From positions 62,001 through 126,000 of the forward strand of contig NZ_JBHMFD010000013.1 in the NCBI RefSeq assembly GCF_042427575.1: a stretch of 64,000 nucleotides of DNA. Direction: 5' to 3'. The notes beneath the pieces were generated by a model. It was not told the DNA's origin. It saw nothing but the letters and a program-made list of their open reading frames with translations, and did no database searches. Source of the DNA: Bergeyella porcorum. GTDB lineage: Bacteria > Bacteroidota > Bacteroidia > Flavobacteriales > Weeksellaceae. Made by a program: the position numbers and the translations under genes. Each line of letters starts with the position of its first letter. The stretch's first letter is position 1. This document shows, one piece after another, positions 53,665 through 62,730 of the stretch.

Positions 53665-55563
53665 TTAGAATAATAAGTAACGCTGAGCCATTGGCAATTC
53701 GCTCAATGGTTCGCAAGTCGCCACTTTACCATCTACTTTTACTTCGTATGTTTCTGGGTCTATATCAATGGTAGGTGTAGCATTGTTATGGATAAGGTCT
53801 GCTTTTCTTACCGTTCTACATCCTTTCACTGGAAGACAAGTTTTCTCCAATCCGTAAGATGCGATAACACCTTCATCTATAGAAGCTTTTGATACGAAGT
53901 TGAAAGAAGTTTTTGCTACTGCTTTACCTAATGAACCAAACATTTTTCTATAAATAATAGGCTGTGGTGTAGGGATAGACGCATTAGGGTCTCCCATTTT
54001 AGCACCTGCAATCATCCCTGCCTTGTAGATTAACTCTGGTTTTACGCCAAACATTTCTGGTTTCCACACGATAAGGTCTGCAATTTTACCTTTTTCAATA
54101 GAACCTACATATTCAGAAATACCGTGAGCCAAAGCGGGGTTGATGGTATATTTAGACACATAGCGTTTTACTCTATAGTTGTCGTTATTTTTACCTTTCT
54201 CCTCTGGCAATGCTCCACGCTGGATTTTCATCTTGTGAGCCGTTTGCCAAGTTCTGGTAACCACTTCTCCTACACGCCCCATTGCTTGTGAGTCTGAACT
54301 CATAATGGACAATGCCCCCATATCTTGCAAAATATCTTCTGCTGCAATAGTGGAAGGACGGATTCTAGAATCTGCAAACGCTAAGTCTGTTTTAGAATTA
54401 GGGTCCAAGTGGTGACACACAATTAACATATCCAAGTGCTCTGCCGCAGTATTCACGGTATAAGGCTTGGTAGGGTTGGTAGATGCTGGTAAGATATTTG
54501 GATACTGAGCAATTTTCATAATATCAGGGGCGTGTCCACCGCCTGCACCTTCCGTGTGGAAAGAGTGGATTACTCTATCGCCAATAGCCTTTACGGTATC
54601 TTCCAAATAGCCAGCTTCATTCAATGTATCAGAGTGGATAGCCACCTGCACATCATATTTATCTGCCACCTGAAGTGCCATATCTATCGTAGCTGGTGTT
54701 GTTCCCCAGTCTTCGTGGATTTTAGTACCGCAAGCACCTGCTTTTATCATTTCTGCCTGAGCTTCAAAATTGGTTGCATTTCCTTTCCCGAAGAACCCTG
54801 TGTTGATAGGCATTTCTTCGGAAGATTCTAGCATTTTTCTGATATGGTGCTTACCTCCCGTAACGGTAGTAGCATTGGTACCATCGTTAGGTCCTGTTCC
54901 TCCACCAATGAGGGTAGTAACCCCACTGTATAATGCCGTATCTACAATCTCTGGACAAATGTAGTGGATGTGGGTATCAATCCCTCCTGCTGTAACGATA
55001 TAGCCCCACGCACCGTGTACTTCCGTTGCTGGTCCTATAATCATACCTTCTGTTACACCATCTTGAGTATCGGGATTTCCTGCCTTACCGATGCCTACAA
55101 TTTTACCATCTTTGATACCGATATCCGCTTTTACTATTCCCCAGTGGTCTATAATGGTAGCACCAAGAAGGCACATATCCAAAGCGTCTTTATCTAAAAC
55201 AGATGCAGACTGCCCCATACCGTCACGAATGGTTTTACCACCACCGAATTTATTTTCCTCCCCGTAAGTTTGGAAATCTTTTTCAATTTCGATGAAAAGT
55301 TCGGTATCTGCCAATCGGATTTTGTCTCCTGTGGTAGCTCCAAAAAGGCTAGCGTAGAGCTCTCTTTTCACATAGAGGTTTCCGTTTTCTATTCTTACAT
55401 CATTGGAGTTCGCCGCCAAAAGTGGGCTTAATCCCATAAGGGAAACCCCTGCTGTAGCCACACCTACCACCTTAATAAAATCTCTTCGAGACCATCCGCC
55501 TTCTTCCTTTTGATTTTCTGTAGAAAGAGGCTTGTTGTTTTCTTTATTATCTTGATTTGACAT
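53665..55563 (-). CDS. ureC: urease alpha subunit with an N-terminal Tat signal
   Basis: 632 residues; the usual length is about 570. The catalytic domain is complete: GGIDTHIHYICPE (His ligands), GTKIHEDWG (carbamylated Lys and His), AIHSDTL, SFHTEGAGGGHAPD, CHHLDPNS (flap) and MSSDSQAMG (Asp ligand). In front is an extension of about 55 residues with a twin-arginine motif, SRRDFIKVVG at residues 25-34, a hydrophobic stretch ATAGVSLMGLSPLLAA and a likely cleavage site near 51. Such a signal directs folded, cofactor-loaded proteins across the inner membrane. UreA and UreB lack signals and would have to travel with it. The first in-frame ATG is used; the next, Met43, lies inside the signal. 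Confidence 0.95.
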   Translation of the reverse strand: MSNQDNKENNKPLSTENQKEEGGWSRRDFIKVVGVATAGVSLMGLSPLLAANSNDVRIENGNLYVKRELYASLFGATTGDKIRLADTELFIEIEKDFQTYGEENKFGGGKTIRDGMGQSASVLDKDALDMCLLGATIIDHWGIVKADIGIKDGKIVGIGKAGNPDTQDGVTEGMIIGPATEVHGAWGYIVTAGGIDTHIHYICPEIVDTALYSGVTTLIGGGTGPNDGTNATTVTGGKHHIRKMLESSEEMPINTGFFGKGNATNFEAQAEMIKAGACGTKIHEDWGTTPATIDMALQVADKYDVQVAIHSDTLNEAGYLEDTVKAIGDRVIHSFHTEGAGGGHAPDIMKIAQYPNILPASTNPTKPYTVNTAAEHLDMLIVCHHLDPNSKTDLAFADSRIRPSTIAAEDILQDMGALSIMSSDSQAMGRVGEVVTRTWQTAHKMKIQRGALPEEKGKNNDNYRVKRYVSKYTINPALAHGISEYVGSIEKGKIADLIVWKPEMFGVKPELIYKAGMIAGAKMGDPNASIPTPQPIIYRKMFGSLGKAVAKTSFNFVSKASIDEGVIASYGLEKTCLPVKGCRTVRKADLIHNNATPTIDIDPETYEVKVDGKVATCEPLSELPMAQRYLLF

Positions 55564-55586
55564 TTTTAGTTCCTTTAATGGTTAAT

Positions 55587-56003
55587 TTATGGAATAAATC
55601 CCAATTCTTTTGCTTTTTCTAGTGCTTTAGCTTTAGAAGCTTCATCTACGCTACCATTCACGAGGTTATTGTGTCCGAAGACTTTTTTATTACCTCCAAT
55701 TTCTACAAGATTTACTTGTTTCGCTTCTCCCGGTTCAAAACGCACTGCCGTACTTGCAGGGATATTAAGACGCATTCCAAAAGCTTTTTCTCTATCAAAT
55801 GTCAATTTCTTATTCACTTCAAAAAAATGAAAGTGAGAACCTACTTGTATTGGTCTATCACCAGAGTTTTTCACCTCTATGGCAATGGTCTTTTTCCCAG
55901 CATTACACGCTACATCCTCCTTTCTAAGGATGATTTGCCCTGGAATCATAGCTCCAGATTTTCCTGATGAGGCTTTGCCTTCTACTTTTTTAAACTTATC
56001 CAT
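55587..56003 (-). CDS. ureB: urease beta subunit
   Basis: A 138-residue urease beta subunit. MIPGQIILRKEDVACNAGK, GDRPIQVGSHFHFFEVN and RLNIPASTAVRFEPGEAKQVNLVEIGG are all conserved. It is slightly longer than usual at the N-terminus (about 15 residues) and C-terminus. Its ATG overlaps the ureA stop by 1 base. No signal peptide. Confidence 0.97.
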   Translation of the reverse strand: MDKFKKVEGKASSGKSGAMIPGQIILRKEDVACNAGKKTIAIEVKNSGDRPIQVGSHFHFFEVNKKLTFDREKAFGMRLNIPASTAVRFEPGEAKQVNLVEIGGNKKVFGHNNLVNGSVDEASKAKALEKAKELGFIP

Positions 56004-56308
56004 TACTTAATTGGGTCGTGAACGGTTACTAATTTATTTCCATCTGGGAAAAGACATTCAATCTGTACATCGTGGATCATTTCTGGAACACCTTCCATTA
56101 CTTGATCTCTTCTGAGTAATTTGGTTCCCCATTCCATCATCTCAGAAACAGACATTTTTCCATCTCTTGCGGCTTCCATCAGTTCGCTAGAAATGTAAGC
56201 AATACACTCAGGGTAGTTTAGTTTCACCCCTCGTTTCAGTCTTTTTGCTGCCAATTCACCCGCTTGGTGTAGCAACAACTTTTCTACTTCTCTTGGTGTA
56301 AGTCTCAT
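56003..56308 (-). CDS. ureA: urease gamma subunit
   Basis: A 101-residue gamma subunit (MRLTPREVEKLLLHQAGELA, YPECIAYISSELMEAARDGK, VQIECLFPDGNKLVTVHDPI). It is the first structural gene of the operon. Subunits are separate (gamma, beta, alpha), as in most non-Helicobacter bacteria. It follows a 425-base leader region (56309-56733). Confidence 0.97.
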   Translation of the reverse strand: MRLTPREVEKLLLHQAGELAAKRLKRGVKLNYPECIAYISSELMEAARDGKMSVSEMMEWGTKLLRRDQVMEGVPEMIHDVQIECLFPDGNKLVTVHDPIK

Positions 56309-56691
56309 ATTGTTTCTATATTTTCTTTTTCTATTTTTTTATCTCGTGATAAAGATACTTATTTTTATTTGATTTACAAATACTTTCGCTTTCAGCTACC
56401 TCTTTTCTATTCTGATTTTTATCACCAAAGGCTTCTCCAAAGCATTCCTCCATCCATCATCCTCTATTTAGCATCTAAAATATTTTAAAATTCACTCATT
56501 TACAATCAATTAAAGTGAAATCGTTTACTTTAGATATGAAACGCCAAAATACAAACAAAGGAGAATTGTGCCTTATAAAAGTAGAGTCAAAATGTTTTAT
56601 TTAACACTTTTTAACATATTAAATCACAAATACTTCTGAAAACCCTTTAAAACCGCTGATAAAGAAAATGAAATTTCTTAAAGAGGATTAA

Positions 56692-56720
56692 CAAATTTAC
56701 TGGAACATAAAAAAAAACAA
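56692..56720 (-). promoter_or_regulatory. probable urease operon promoter
   Basis: On the minus strand, TTG (56718-56720), 18 bases, then TAAATTTG (56692-56699). If used, it leaves an untranslated leader of about 375 bases before ureA, in which I see no riboswitch fold I can name. It lies 14 bases past the ABC ATPase stop codon. Confidence 0.5.
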
Positions 56721-56733
56721 CCGCTAAGAATCG

Positions 56734-57537
56734 CTAAGCTTTTTGTACAGAAGTAAGAGGAACAACAAACAATCTCTTTCCTTCTCGGGTTTCAATCAGC
56801 TCAAAGTCCATTTCGTAAACTTGTTGTAAAAAATCAAGATGAGGTACTGTGGAAAGTGTAGAACCTAATATTTTTTGGTCTTTTAAGTAAAATACCTCAT
56901 CGGCATATTGATGTGCCAAAACAGGGTCGTGCATAATAGCAATCACCGTATAACCTTGCTCTTTGAGGGTTTTTAGACGATGTAAAAGATGATGCTGATG
57001 CGGTAAATCCAAATGATTGGTAGGCTCGTCCAAAAGAATGATGCGAGGATTCTGCACCAAAATCCTTCCAATGAGCACCATCTGCTGTTGCCCTCCCGAA
57101 AGGTGATGAAACGGCCGCTCAAGCAAATGCTCTATCTCCAGTTGCTGTGCAACTTGCTGTACTTTTTCCCAATCCTTAGCTGAAGACGAAAATCGTGAAT
57201 AAGATGCTCTGCCCGTAAGCATTATTTCTTTGGCGGTAAACGGAAATATCGAGCTAAAGCTCTGGGTAAGGAATCCTAAAAGTGAGGTATTTTCATTTTT
57301 CTGGTATTGTTTCAATATTTCAGATTTTGCCTTTCCGAAAAATTTTATTTCACCACCATCTGCCTTTAATAATCCTGAAAGAATTTTAAAGAGTGTAGAT
57401 TTTCCACTGCCATTAGCCCCTAGCAAAACGGAAAATTTCCCCGAAGGGAAAGCGACTTCCACTTCGGATAAAACTTTCACATCTCCATACGATGCCGAAA
57501 GCTGATGCACTTCTATGGCGTTTTCTGATTCTTTCAT
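56734..57537 (-). CDS. metal-type ABC importer ATPase, FecE-like
   Basis: A 267-residue ATPase: Walker A GANGSGKST near residue 38, signature LSGGQQQMVLIGR, Walker B IILLDEPTNHLDLP and a switch His in IAIMHDPVLAHQ. The family carries iron-siderophore, vitamin B12 or nickel/cobalt chelates. It starts 1 base after the permease gene. Placement between nikR and urease suggests nickel. Confidence 0.9.
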   Translation of the reverse strand: MKESENAIEVHQLSASYGDVKVLSEVEVAFPSGKFSVLLGANGSGKSTLFKILSGLLKADGGEIKFFGKAKSEILKQYQKNENTSLLGFLTQSFSSIFPFTAKEIMLTGRASYSRFSSSAKDWEKVQQVAQQLEIEHLLERPFHHLSGGQQQMVLIGRILVQNPRIILLDEPTNHLDLPHQHHLLHRLKTLKEQGYTVIAIMHDPVLAHQYADEVFYLKDQKILGSTLSTVPHLDFLQQVYEMDFELIETREGKRLFVVPLTSVQKA

Positions 57538-57538
57538 C

Positions 57539-58552
57539 TTAAAACCAATTGAGTTTATTTTTTTTCATCAGATAAATAAAAAACACACCTCCTAAAATCA
57601 TTGTAAAAATCCCTATAGGAACTTCAAACTCAAAAAGAGTTCGTGAAACATTATCTATTATCAATAAAAAAGTACCACCAAACAATATACTGCCAGGGAT
57701 TGTAATGTTGTGATTAGCCCCCGCTACCATTCTCACAATATGAGGCAAAAACAGTCCATACATACTGATAATCCCCACAGCAGAAACCGAAGCCGCCGTC
57801 ATTACCGTAACAGCAATAAAGAGCAAAACTTTATCCACAAGAGGATTTACGCCCACTGCTTTTGCAGTATCATCACCCAAAGCAAGGAGGTTCATCCGTT
57901 CGCGTAGTGCAAAAACCACCAGCATCGCAATGCCTATCGGAAACAAAGCGGTATTAAGCTCCTTCCACGAGGCAGCGTGTAGATTCCCCAAAGTCCATTG
58001 TACGATAGCGGAAAGTTTAAACGGGTTTACGATATATTGTATCGCACTAAGTAATGCCGTGAAAATCCCAGAAACTATCATCCCCGAAAGCACCACAGAT
58101 ACGATACTGTGAACGCCCTTGTTATTACTAATGAGAAAAGTAAATAATACCGATAAAACAGCGAATGCAAATGCCGTAACATTGGTGTTTAAAAAACCAA
58201 ATGCCAACGACAAAGAGGCTCCAAATGCTGATGCTGAAGATATGCCTAAAATATAGGAATCTACCAACGGATTTTTGAGAATTCCTTGCAATACCGTGCC
58301 CGAAACGCCCAATGCTGCCCCGATGATAAAGGTGAGCAATACCCTTGGCAAACGAATATTCCAAAGGATATTATTAGCGGTTTGCCAATATTGCAATTCT
58401 GCTTGATGCAAGGGGGCGCCCGAAAGTTTTTTCAGGACAATGGGGATATATTCGCTCAAAGCAGCCTGCTCGCTGGAACCTACAAACAAGGATATAACCA
58501 CCACAGGCAACGGCAAAAGATAGAATAATATGAAGACCAGTGTTTTGTTCAT
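57539..58552 (-). CDS. FecCD-type ABC permease
   Basis: A 337-residue permease with about nine to ten membrane helices. The family motifs are RLPRVLLTFIIGAALGVSGTVLQGILKNPLVD and GLFLPHIVRMVAGANH (the coupling loop) and IPIGIFTMILGGVFFIYLM-like ending. It starts 3 bases after the binding protein gene. Confidence 0.92.
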   Translation of the reverse strand: MNKTLVFILFYLLPLPVVVISLFVGSSEQAALSEYIPIVLKKLSGAPLHQAELQYWQTANNILWNIRLPRVLLTFIIGAALGVSGTVLQGILKNPLVDSYILGISSASAFGASLSLAFGFLNTNVTAFAFAVLSVLFTFLISNNKGVHSIVSVVLSGMIVSGIFTALLSAIQYIVNPFKLSAIVQWTLGNLHAASWKELNTALFPIGIAMLVVFALRERMNLLALGDDTAKAVGVNPLVDKVLLFIAVTVMTAASVSAVGIISMYGLFLPHIVRMVAGANHNITIPGSILFGGTFLLIIDNVSRTLFEFEVPIGIFTMILGGVFFIYLMKKNKLNWF

Positions 58553-58555
58553 TGT

Positions 58556-59566
58556 TTAAAAATGAAATTTCTCGCCTCTTTCTTTTCCATAAAGCTTTTG
58601 CAAATAAGATTGCTCCATTTGCTTCACTTCCTCTTCGGTTTTTAATTGGTATGCCCAGTTTTGAATCCTAAGCGTAGTCAGTAAAGCCTTTAAAGTATGA
58701 GGATTGTAGAAAAACATCGGCAATAGATTGTACGCTTGGCGGTTTTTCACCGCTTGAACCGATTGTAATTGCGGGTGTTTGTAAAACAACTCTGGACTAT
58801 CATTCCACATATAAATCACATCAGGATTCCAAGATACCAAAGTCTCTGGGTTGATATTCGGTACATCAATCTTTGACGCTACTACATTCTTCACGCCAGC
58901 AAATTCTAAACATTGCCCCATCATACTTCCCGTACCTGCGGTGGTAAAAATTCTGCCGTTTGCCCAAGAAAAATAAGCCTTTTTGGGTGTTATATTTTTC
59001 GTGTTGTTTTGTAGCTTTTTAAATTCCTCTTTTGCAAAGTCCAGCAGCTCTTGGCTTCGTTTTTCCTTTCCTAAAAGTTTTCCCAAATCTTGAATTTCCT
59101 TTTCAGTATCGGCATAGGTCTCCGAACGCCCAATGTAAACCGCTATCCCCATATCTTGCAAACTGCTCACCACAGATTCTGGGATATTGTAGCCCACCAC
59201 CAAATCTGGGTTCAGAGCCACCACGCTTTCTATATTGAGGCTTTCTTCATCGCCTGGTGTTGCCAGCGTTTTATTGTTCACCCTATCATCTATCAAGCGA
59301 AGCTGATGAAAGGTATCTTCATTAAGATACAATTTAGACGAAATGCCCACCAAAGCGTCTTCCGACTGCAACATATACACCGCATCTAGCAATGGCTCAA
59401 AAAGCACCACCACCCTTTGGGCAGGTTGATTCAGCTGAACAGCATTCCCTTTGGCATCGGTTACAGAAATGGCGGCGGAATGCGTAGCCTGAGTGTCTTT
59501 TTGCCCACAAGCTGATAAAAGTATAATCGCAAATAATAGATTTAATATTAATTTCATTTTCATCAT
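58556..59566 (-). CDS. periplasmic metal-chelate binding lipoprotein
   Basis: A 336-residue substrate-binding protein with lipobox LLSACGQ. The fold is of the helical-backbone metal/siderophore type (AQRVVVLFEPLLDAVYML, NPDLVVGYNIPESVV, SWNPDVIYMWND). It has no obvious siderophore specificity. It works with the permease and ATPase. Start 59566 or 59560 (MKMKL). A divergent nikR and a 360-base regulatory gap lie upstream. Confidence 0.9.
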   Translation of the reverse strand: MMKMKLILNLLFAIILLSACGQKDTQATHSAAISVTDAKGNAVQLNQPAQRVVVLFEPLLDAVYMLQSEDALVGISSKLYLNEDTFHQLRLIDDRVNNKTLATPGDEESLNIESVVALNPDLVVGYNIPESVVSSLQDMGIAVYIGRSETYADTEKEIQDLGKLLGKEKRSQELLDFAKEEFKKLQNNTKNITPKKAYFSWANGRIFTTAGTGSMMGQCLEFAGVKNVVASKIDVPNINPETLVSWNPDVIYMWNDSPELFYKHPQLQSVQAVKNRQAYNLLPMFFYNPHTLKALLTTLRIQNWAYQLKTEEEVKQMEQSYLQKLYGKERGEKFHF

Positions 59567-59866
59567 TTAATGGTTTTAATTATGCAGATAAGCATTGGAT
59601 TTTTAGTTAATGTTGCTCGTGAGATTACAAACAACCTTGTTTTTCCTTTCCGTAGTCCTTCTTTTATTTCAAACACAATGCGGAAAATTAAAGTATAAAT
59701 TTTCAATATAATTTTAATCTTGTTTTAAATAAATTAACTATTAAATTAATTCATTTGAATTATTTAAAAATCCAAAATCAATTGGTGCGTCATCTTGCTT
59801 CAAAACAAAATGAAAGACCTCCGTTTTGTTCAACTTAAAATACCGCCTACTGCTTTTCTGTTGTAG

Positions 59867-59898
59867 TTGCAATATTAATAAAATATTCTTTAACTTTG
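59867..59898 (+). promoter_or_regulatory. nikR promoter with an internal inverted repeat
   Basis: TTG (59867-59869), 21 bases, TAACTTTG (59891-59898). In the spacer is AATATT, 5 bases, AATATT (59871-59876 and 59882-59887). An operator between the two boxes is plausible; it does not match the classical NikR site. The rest of the gap (59567-59866) has an AT-rich 10-bp inverted repeat (59723-59732 and 59760-59769). Confidence 0.5.
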
Positions 59899-59926
59899 TA
59901 GCACTAATTATAAAAATCGTAACACG

Positions 59927-60328
59927 ATGTCAAAAGTAAGATTCGGTGTGAGTTTGGATGAAGAGGTGCTCAATACCTTAGACAATTTTGTTGTAGAGCA
60001 TCAGTTTCCCAATCGCTCACAAGCCATCAGGCACTTGATAGAAAGCAATTCTATTGAAAATAATTGGAACAAAAACAAATTGGTTTCAGGGGCTATCATC
60101 CTTTTATTTGACCATCATAAATCGGATATAGGTGTAAAAATGACGCACATTCAGCATCATTTTTTTGAGGAAATTCTTTCATCTCAGCATTTTCATCTAG
60201 ACCACGATAATTGTTTAGAAATCATTGCTGTGAAAGGCAAAGCGGAAAGGCTTACCGACCTCGCCAAGCAACTCATCAGCCTAAAAGGCATTATCCACGG
60301 GAAACTGGTAACCAGCAAACTTATTTAA
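59927..60328 (+). CDS. nikR: nickel-responsive regulator NikR
   Basis: A 133-residue ribbon-helix-helix repressor. The N-terminal 45 residues bind DNA (MSKVRFGVSLDEEVLNTLDN, SQAIRHLI). The ACT-like C-terminal domain holds the nickel ligands in THIQHHFF and in HFHLDHDNCLEIIAVKG, which matches the HxHxDHDxCLE pattern of known NikR. It is divergent from the binding-protein gene, the expected arrangement for a regulator of nickel uptake. Confidence 0.93.
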   Translation: MSKVRFGVSLDEEVLNTLDNFVVEHQFPNRSQAIRHLIESNSIENNWNKNKLVSGAIILLFDHHKSDIGVKMTHIQHHFFEEILSSQHFHLDHDNCLEIIAVKGKAERLTDLAKQLISLKGIIHGKLVTSKLI

Positions 60329-60339
60329 AACTTAAAAAG

Positions 60340-60500
60340 TGGTTGATAGTTGTCAGTTCTCGGTTGATGATCCTCTATTAATTTTTAGTGGTTAATTGTC
60401 AATTGTTAATTAGTGAAAACTCAAAATTTAGAAAAAAAATAATATAAACACTTCTTCCCCCTTCGGGGGTGAGGGGGATAACTCAAAACTTTTTTTTAAA
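60340..60500 (+). repeat. composite intergenic repeat, forward orientation
   Basis: GGTTGATAGTTGTCAGTT, GGTTAATTGTCAATTGTTAATT and CTTCCCCCTTCGGGGG words, ending in AACTCAAAACT just before the receptor gene. Confidence 0.75.
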
Positions 60501-60514
60501 AAAAACTACAATTT

Positions 60515-62647
60515 ATGAACAAAATACTTATTCCTATTCTATTGTTATCCGCTTCTGCAACGGCACAACATATCGAAACCCAAAAAGATTCTGTACAAAC
60601 CATTGCAGAAATCATCATCAATGCAGAAAAGAAACTACAAGTGAATCATTTGGATATCTCTGGGCTAAAAGCACCAATGTCCATCAATGTGATGCCTCAT
60701 AGCTTCATTGAAGAACAAAATATTACCAAAATGGAAGATGTGGTACAAAACATTCCAGGGGTTCATTCGGTGAATCAATACGGAGGATTTCAGTTTTTCA
60801 ATGTTCGTGGGTTTGATAATTTTGTGATTCTCAATAACGGTGTGAGAGATGAAAGGCATAACATTACCCAAAGTGCCCCATCTACCAACCTTGCCAATGT
60901 AGAGCGAATAGAGTTTCTAAAAGGCCCTAGTGGAGATATCTTTGGGCATTCTGCATTGGGTGGCATCATCAATATCGTGAGAAAAAAACCTTCGGCAAGC
61001 CTTAAAGGAAATGCTGCGGTTACCTACGGAAGTTATGATACTTATTACTCTACTTTTGGAGTGGGTGGCCCTATTTCTAATAAACTGAGATATCGCATAG
61101 ATGCTGGTTTTAACAAATCTAATGGCTGGCGAAATGTCCCAGAAAATACCAATAATATCTCGGCAACCTTTCAATATCTTGCTTCGCCAAGAACGGAATT
61201 TGAACTTTATGTACAATACAACAAAGACCATTATGGCGGCGATGCAGGAATCCCTACAGACAATCACGGTGATGTCATTTCGGGGATTGATTATCAAAAA
61301 AACTACACCAGCCCGTTTGACTATATCAAAAACAAAAGAACCGAAATTCAGGGGAAATTCACCCACCGTTTCAATAACAATAGCAAACTCACAAATGTTC
61401 TCTCGCATTACAGAGACAACATTGATTATATGATGGATGAAGTGCTGTTTTTCAACCCGAATCAACAAACCATTTCGTTTTATAATGGGGAATACCATTT
61501 CAACCACCTTACGCGTCCTACCAGCAATCAGTTGCACTATCATTTCAATTTTGATTTAGGGAGAACCAAACATCAGTTCCTTGTGGGCAATACCATATCT
61601 TATCTGGACAGAAAAACCATTTACAGAGATGTGCACACCTCAGTAGCTAACACAGATATCCCCGTGGACAATTTCCATACTATGGGAAACAAATACCTTG
61701 GTGATGCGTGGGGTATTTTGAAAATCAATGAATTGATGATTGGAACTTATTTCAGCGATTGGATACAGTTTTCGGAAAGATTACAAGCCTTGGTAAGTCT
61801 TCGGTACGATTATTTTTCAGGGAAATATATGCCGAGACAAGCTCCTTCAGCTCCAGAGCAATTCAACAGAGATGAGTTTAATAATTTAACTTACCGATTA
61901 GGCATTTCTTACCAGCCCATCCCTGAATTATTGAGCGTTTATGCTTCTACATCCAATTATTTTAAGCCAATGCGTTCGCACAACCATAGAACTAATGAAC
62001 CTTTCAAACCAGAACGAGGCTATCAGGTGGAAGCTGGTGCAAAATGGTCTAAGCCTAAGCAATACAACATCCATCTGGCGGGGTTCTACATAGAGAAAAA
62101 CAATGTTTTGGTAGGGCATAATATCATCTCCCAAGTGGGCGGTGCTGCGTCTAAAGGATTTGAACTCGATGCCGATTGGTCGCCAACCCGCCAAGTGTAT
62201 TTAAAATTAGGCTACGCCTTTACCGATGCTAAATTCATCTCCAAAGGACAAAGCACCGAAAGCCAAGACATCATTGGCAACCGCACTCCGTGGACACCAA
62301 AACATACCTTCAACTCGTGGCTGAATTATGAATTTGACCACCAACTAAAAGGTTTCGGTGTGGGTATTGGCGTGTACTATGCGGATAAAACTTATCAAAA
62401 CCAGTTCAACACCCAGACTTTGCCTTCCTATGTTTTAACCAACGGAACAGTGTATTACCAAACGAAAAGTAAAGTTCGTTTTGGTTTGAATGTAGAAAAT
62501 ATTTTCAATCAATTGTACTTCCGAAGTGCATTGTCTAATAACGATTTGTACAGCAACGACCCTGCTCACGAAGTGTATCAATCTGCAATGCAAGCCTACC
62601 TAGGACGCGGACGCAATGTGAGAGCAACCATTAGTTATCAGTTTTAA
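60515..62647 (+). CDS. TonB-dependent outer-membrane receptor, probably for nickel chelates
   Basis: A 710-residue receptor with a signal peptide (LIPILLLSASATAQ). The plug has MEDVVQNIPGVHSV, FNVRGFDN, RIEFLKGPSGDIFGHSALGGIINIV, and the barrel ends in ...RATISYQF with a terminal Phe. It is of the siderophore type. The position after nikR and opposite the ABC importer suggests nickel-chelate uptake, as in Helicobacter FrpB4; iron or another chelate is the alternative. Confidence 0.9.
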   Translation: MNKILIPILLLSASATAQHIETQKDSVQTIAEIIINAEKKLQVNHLDISGLKAPMSINVMPHSFIEEQNITKMEDVVQNIPGVHSVNQYGGFQFFNVRGFDNFVILNNGVRDERHNITQSAPSTNLANVERIEFLKGPSGDIFGHSALGGIINIVRKKPSASLKGNAAVTYGSYDTYYSTFGVGGPISNKLRYRIDAGFNKSNGWRNVPENTNNISATFQYLASPRTEFELYVQYNKDHYGGDAGIPTDNHGDVISGIDYQKNYTSPFDYIKNKRTEIQGKFTHRFNNNSKLTNVLSHYRDNIDYMMDEVLFFNPNQQTISFYNGEYHFNHLTRPTSNQLHYHFNFDLGRTKHQFLVGNTISYLDRKTIYRDVHTSVANTDIPVDNFHTMGNKYLGDAWGILKINELMIGTYFSDWIQFSERLQALVSLRYDYFSGKYMPRQAPSAPEQFNRDEFNNLTYRLGISYQPIPELLSVYASTSNYFKPMRSHNHRTNEPFKPERGYQVEAGAKWSKPKQYNIHLAGFYIEKNNVLVGHNIISQVGGAASKGFELDADWSPTRQVYLKLGYAFTDAKFISKGQSTESQDIIGNRTPWTPKHTFNSWLNYEFDHQLKGFGVGIGVYYADKTYQNQFNTQTLPSYVLTNGTVYYQTKSKVRFGLNVENIFNQLYFRSALSNNDLYSNDPAHEVYQSAMQAYLGRGRNVRATISYQF

Positions 62648-62652
62648 GCAAC

Positions 62653-62680
62653 AATGGCTTCCTAAAAATTGGAAGCCATT
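62653..62680 (+). terminator. hairpin after the receptor gene
   Basis: AATGGCTTCC / GGAAGCCATT with an 8-base loop and no T run. Confidence 0.55.
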
Positions 62681-62730
62681 ACTATACATATTTGTACTAC
62701 TTTTTTTTTACATCGGGTTATAATAATGAT

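Noticed and set aside
59723..59769. 10-bp AT-rich inverted repeat upstream of the binding protein as a NikR operator
   Set aside because: Its spacing (27 bases) does not fit known NikR sites and the arms are only A and T.
59917..59929. ATCGT/ACGAT inverted repeat over the nikR start codon
   Set aside because: Arms of 5 bases with a 3-base loop are likely chance; half is coding.
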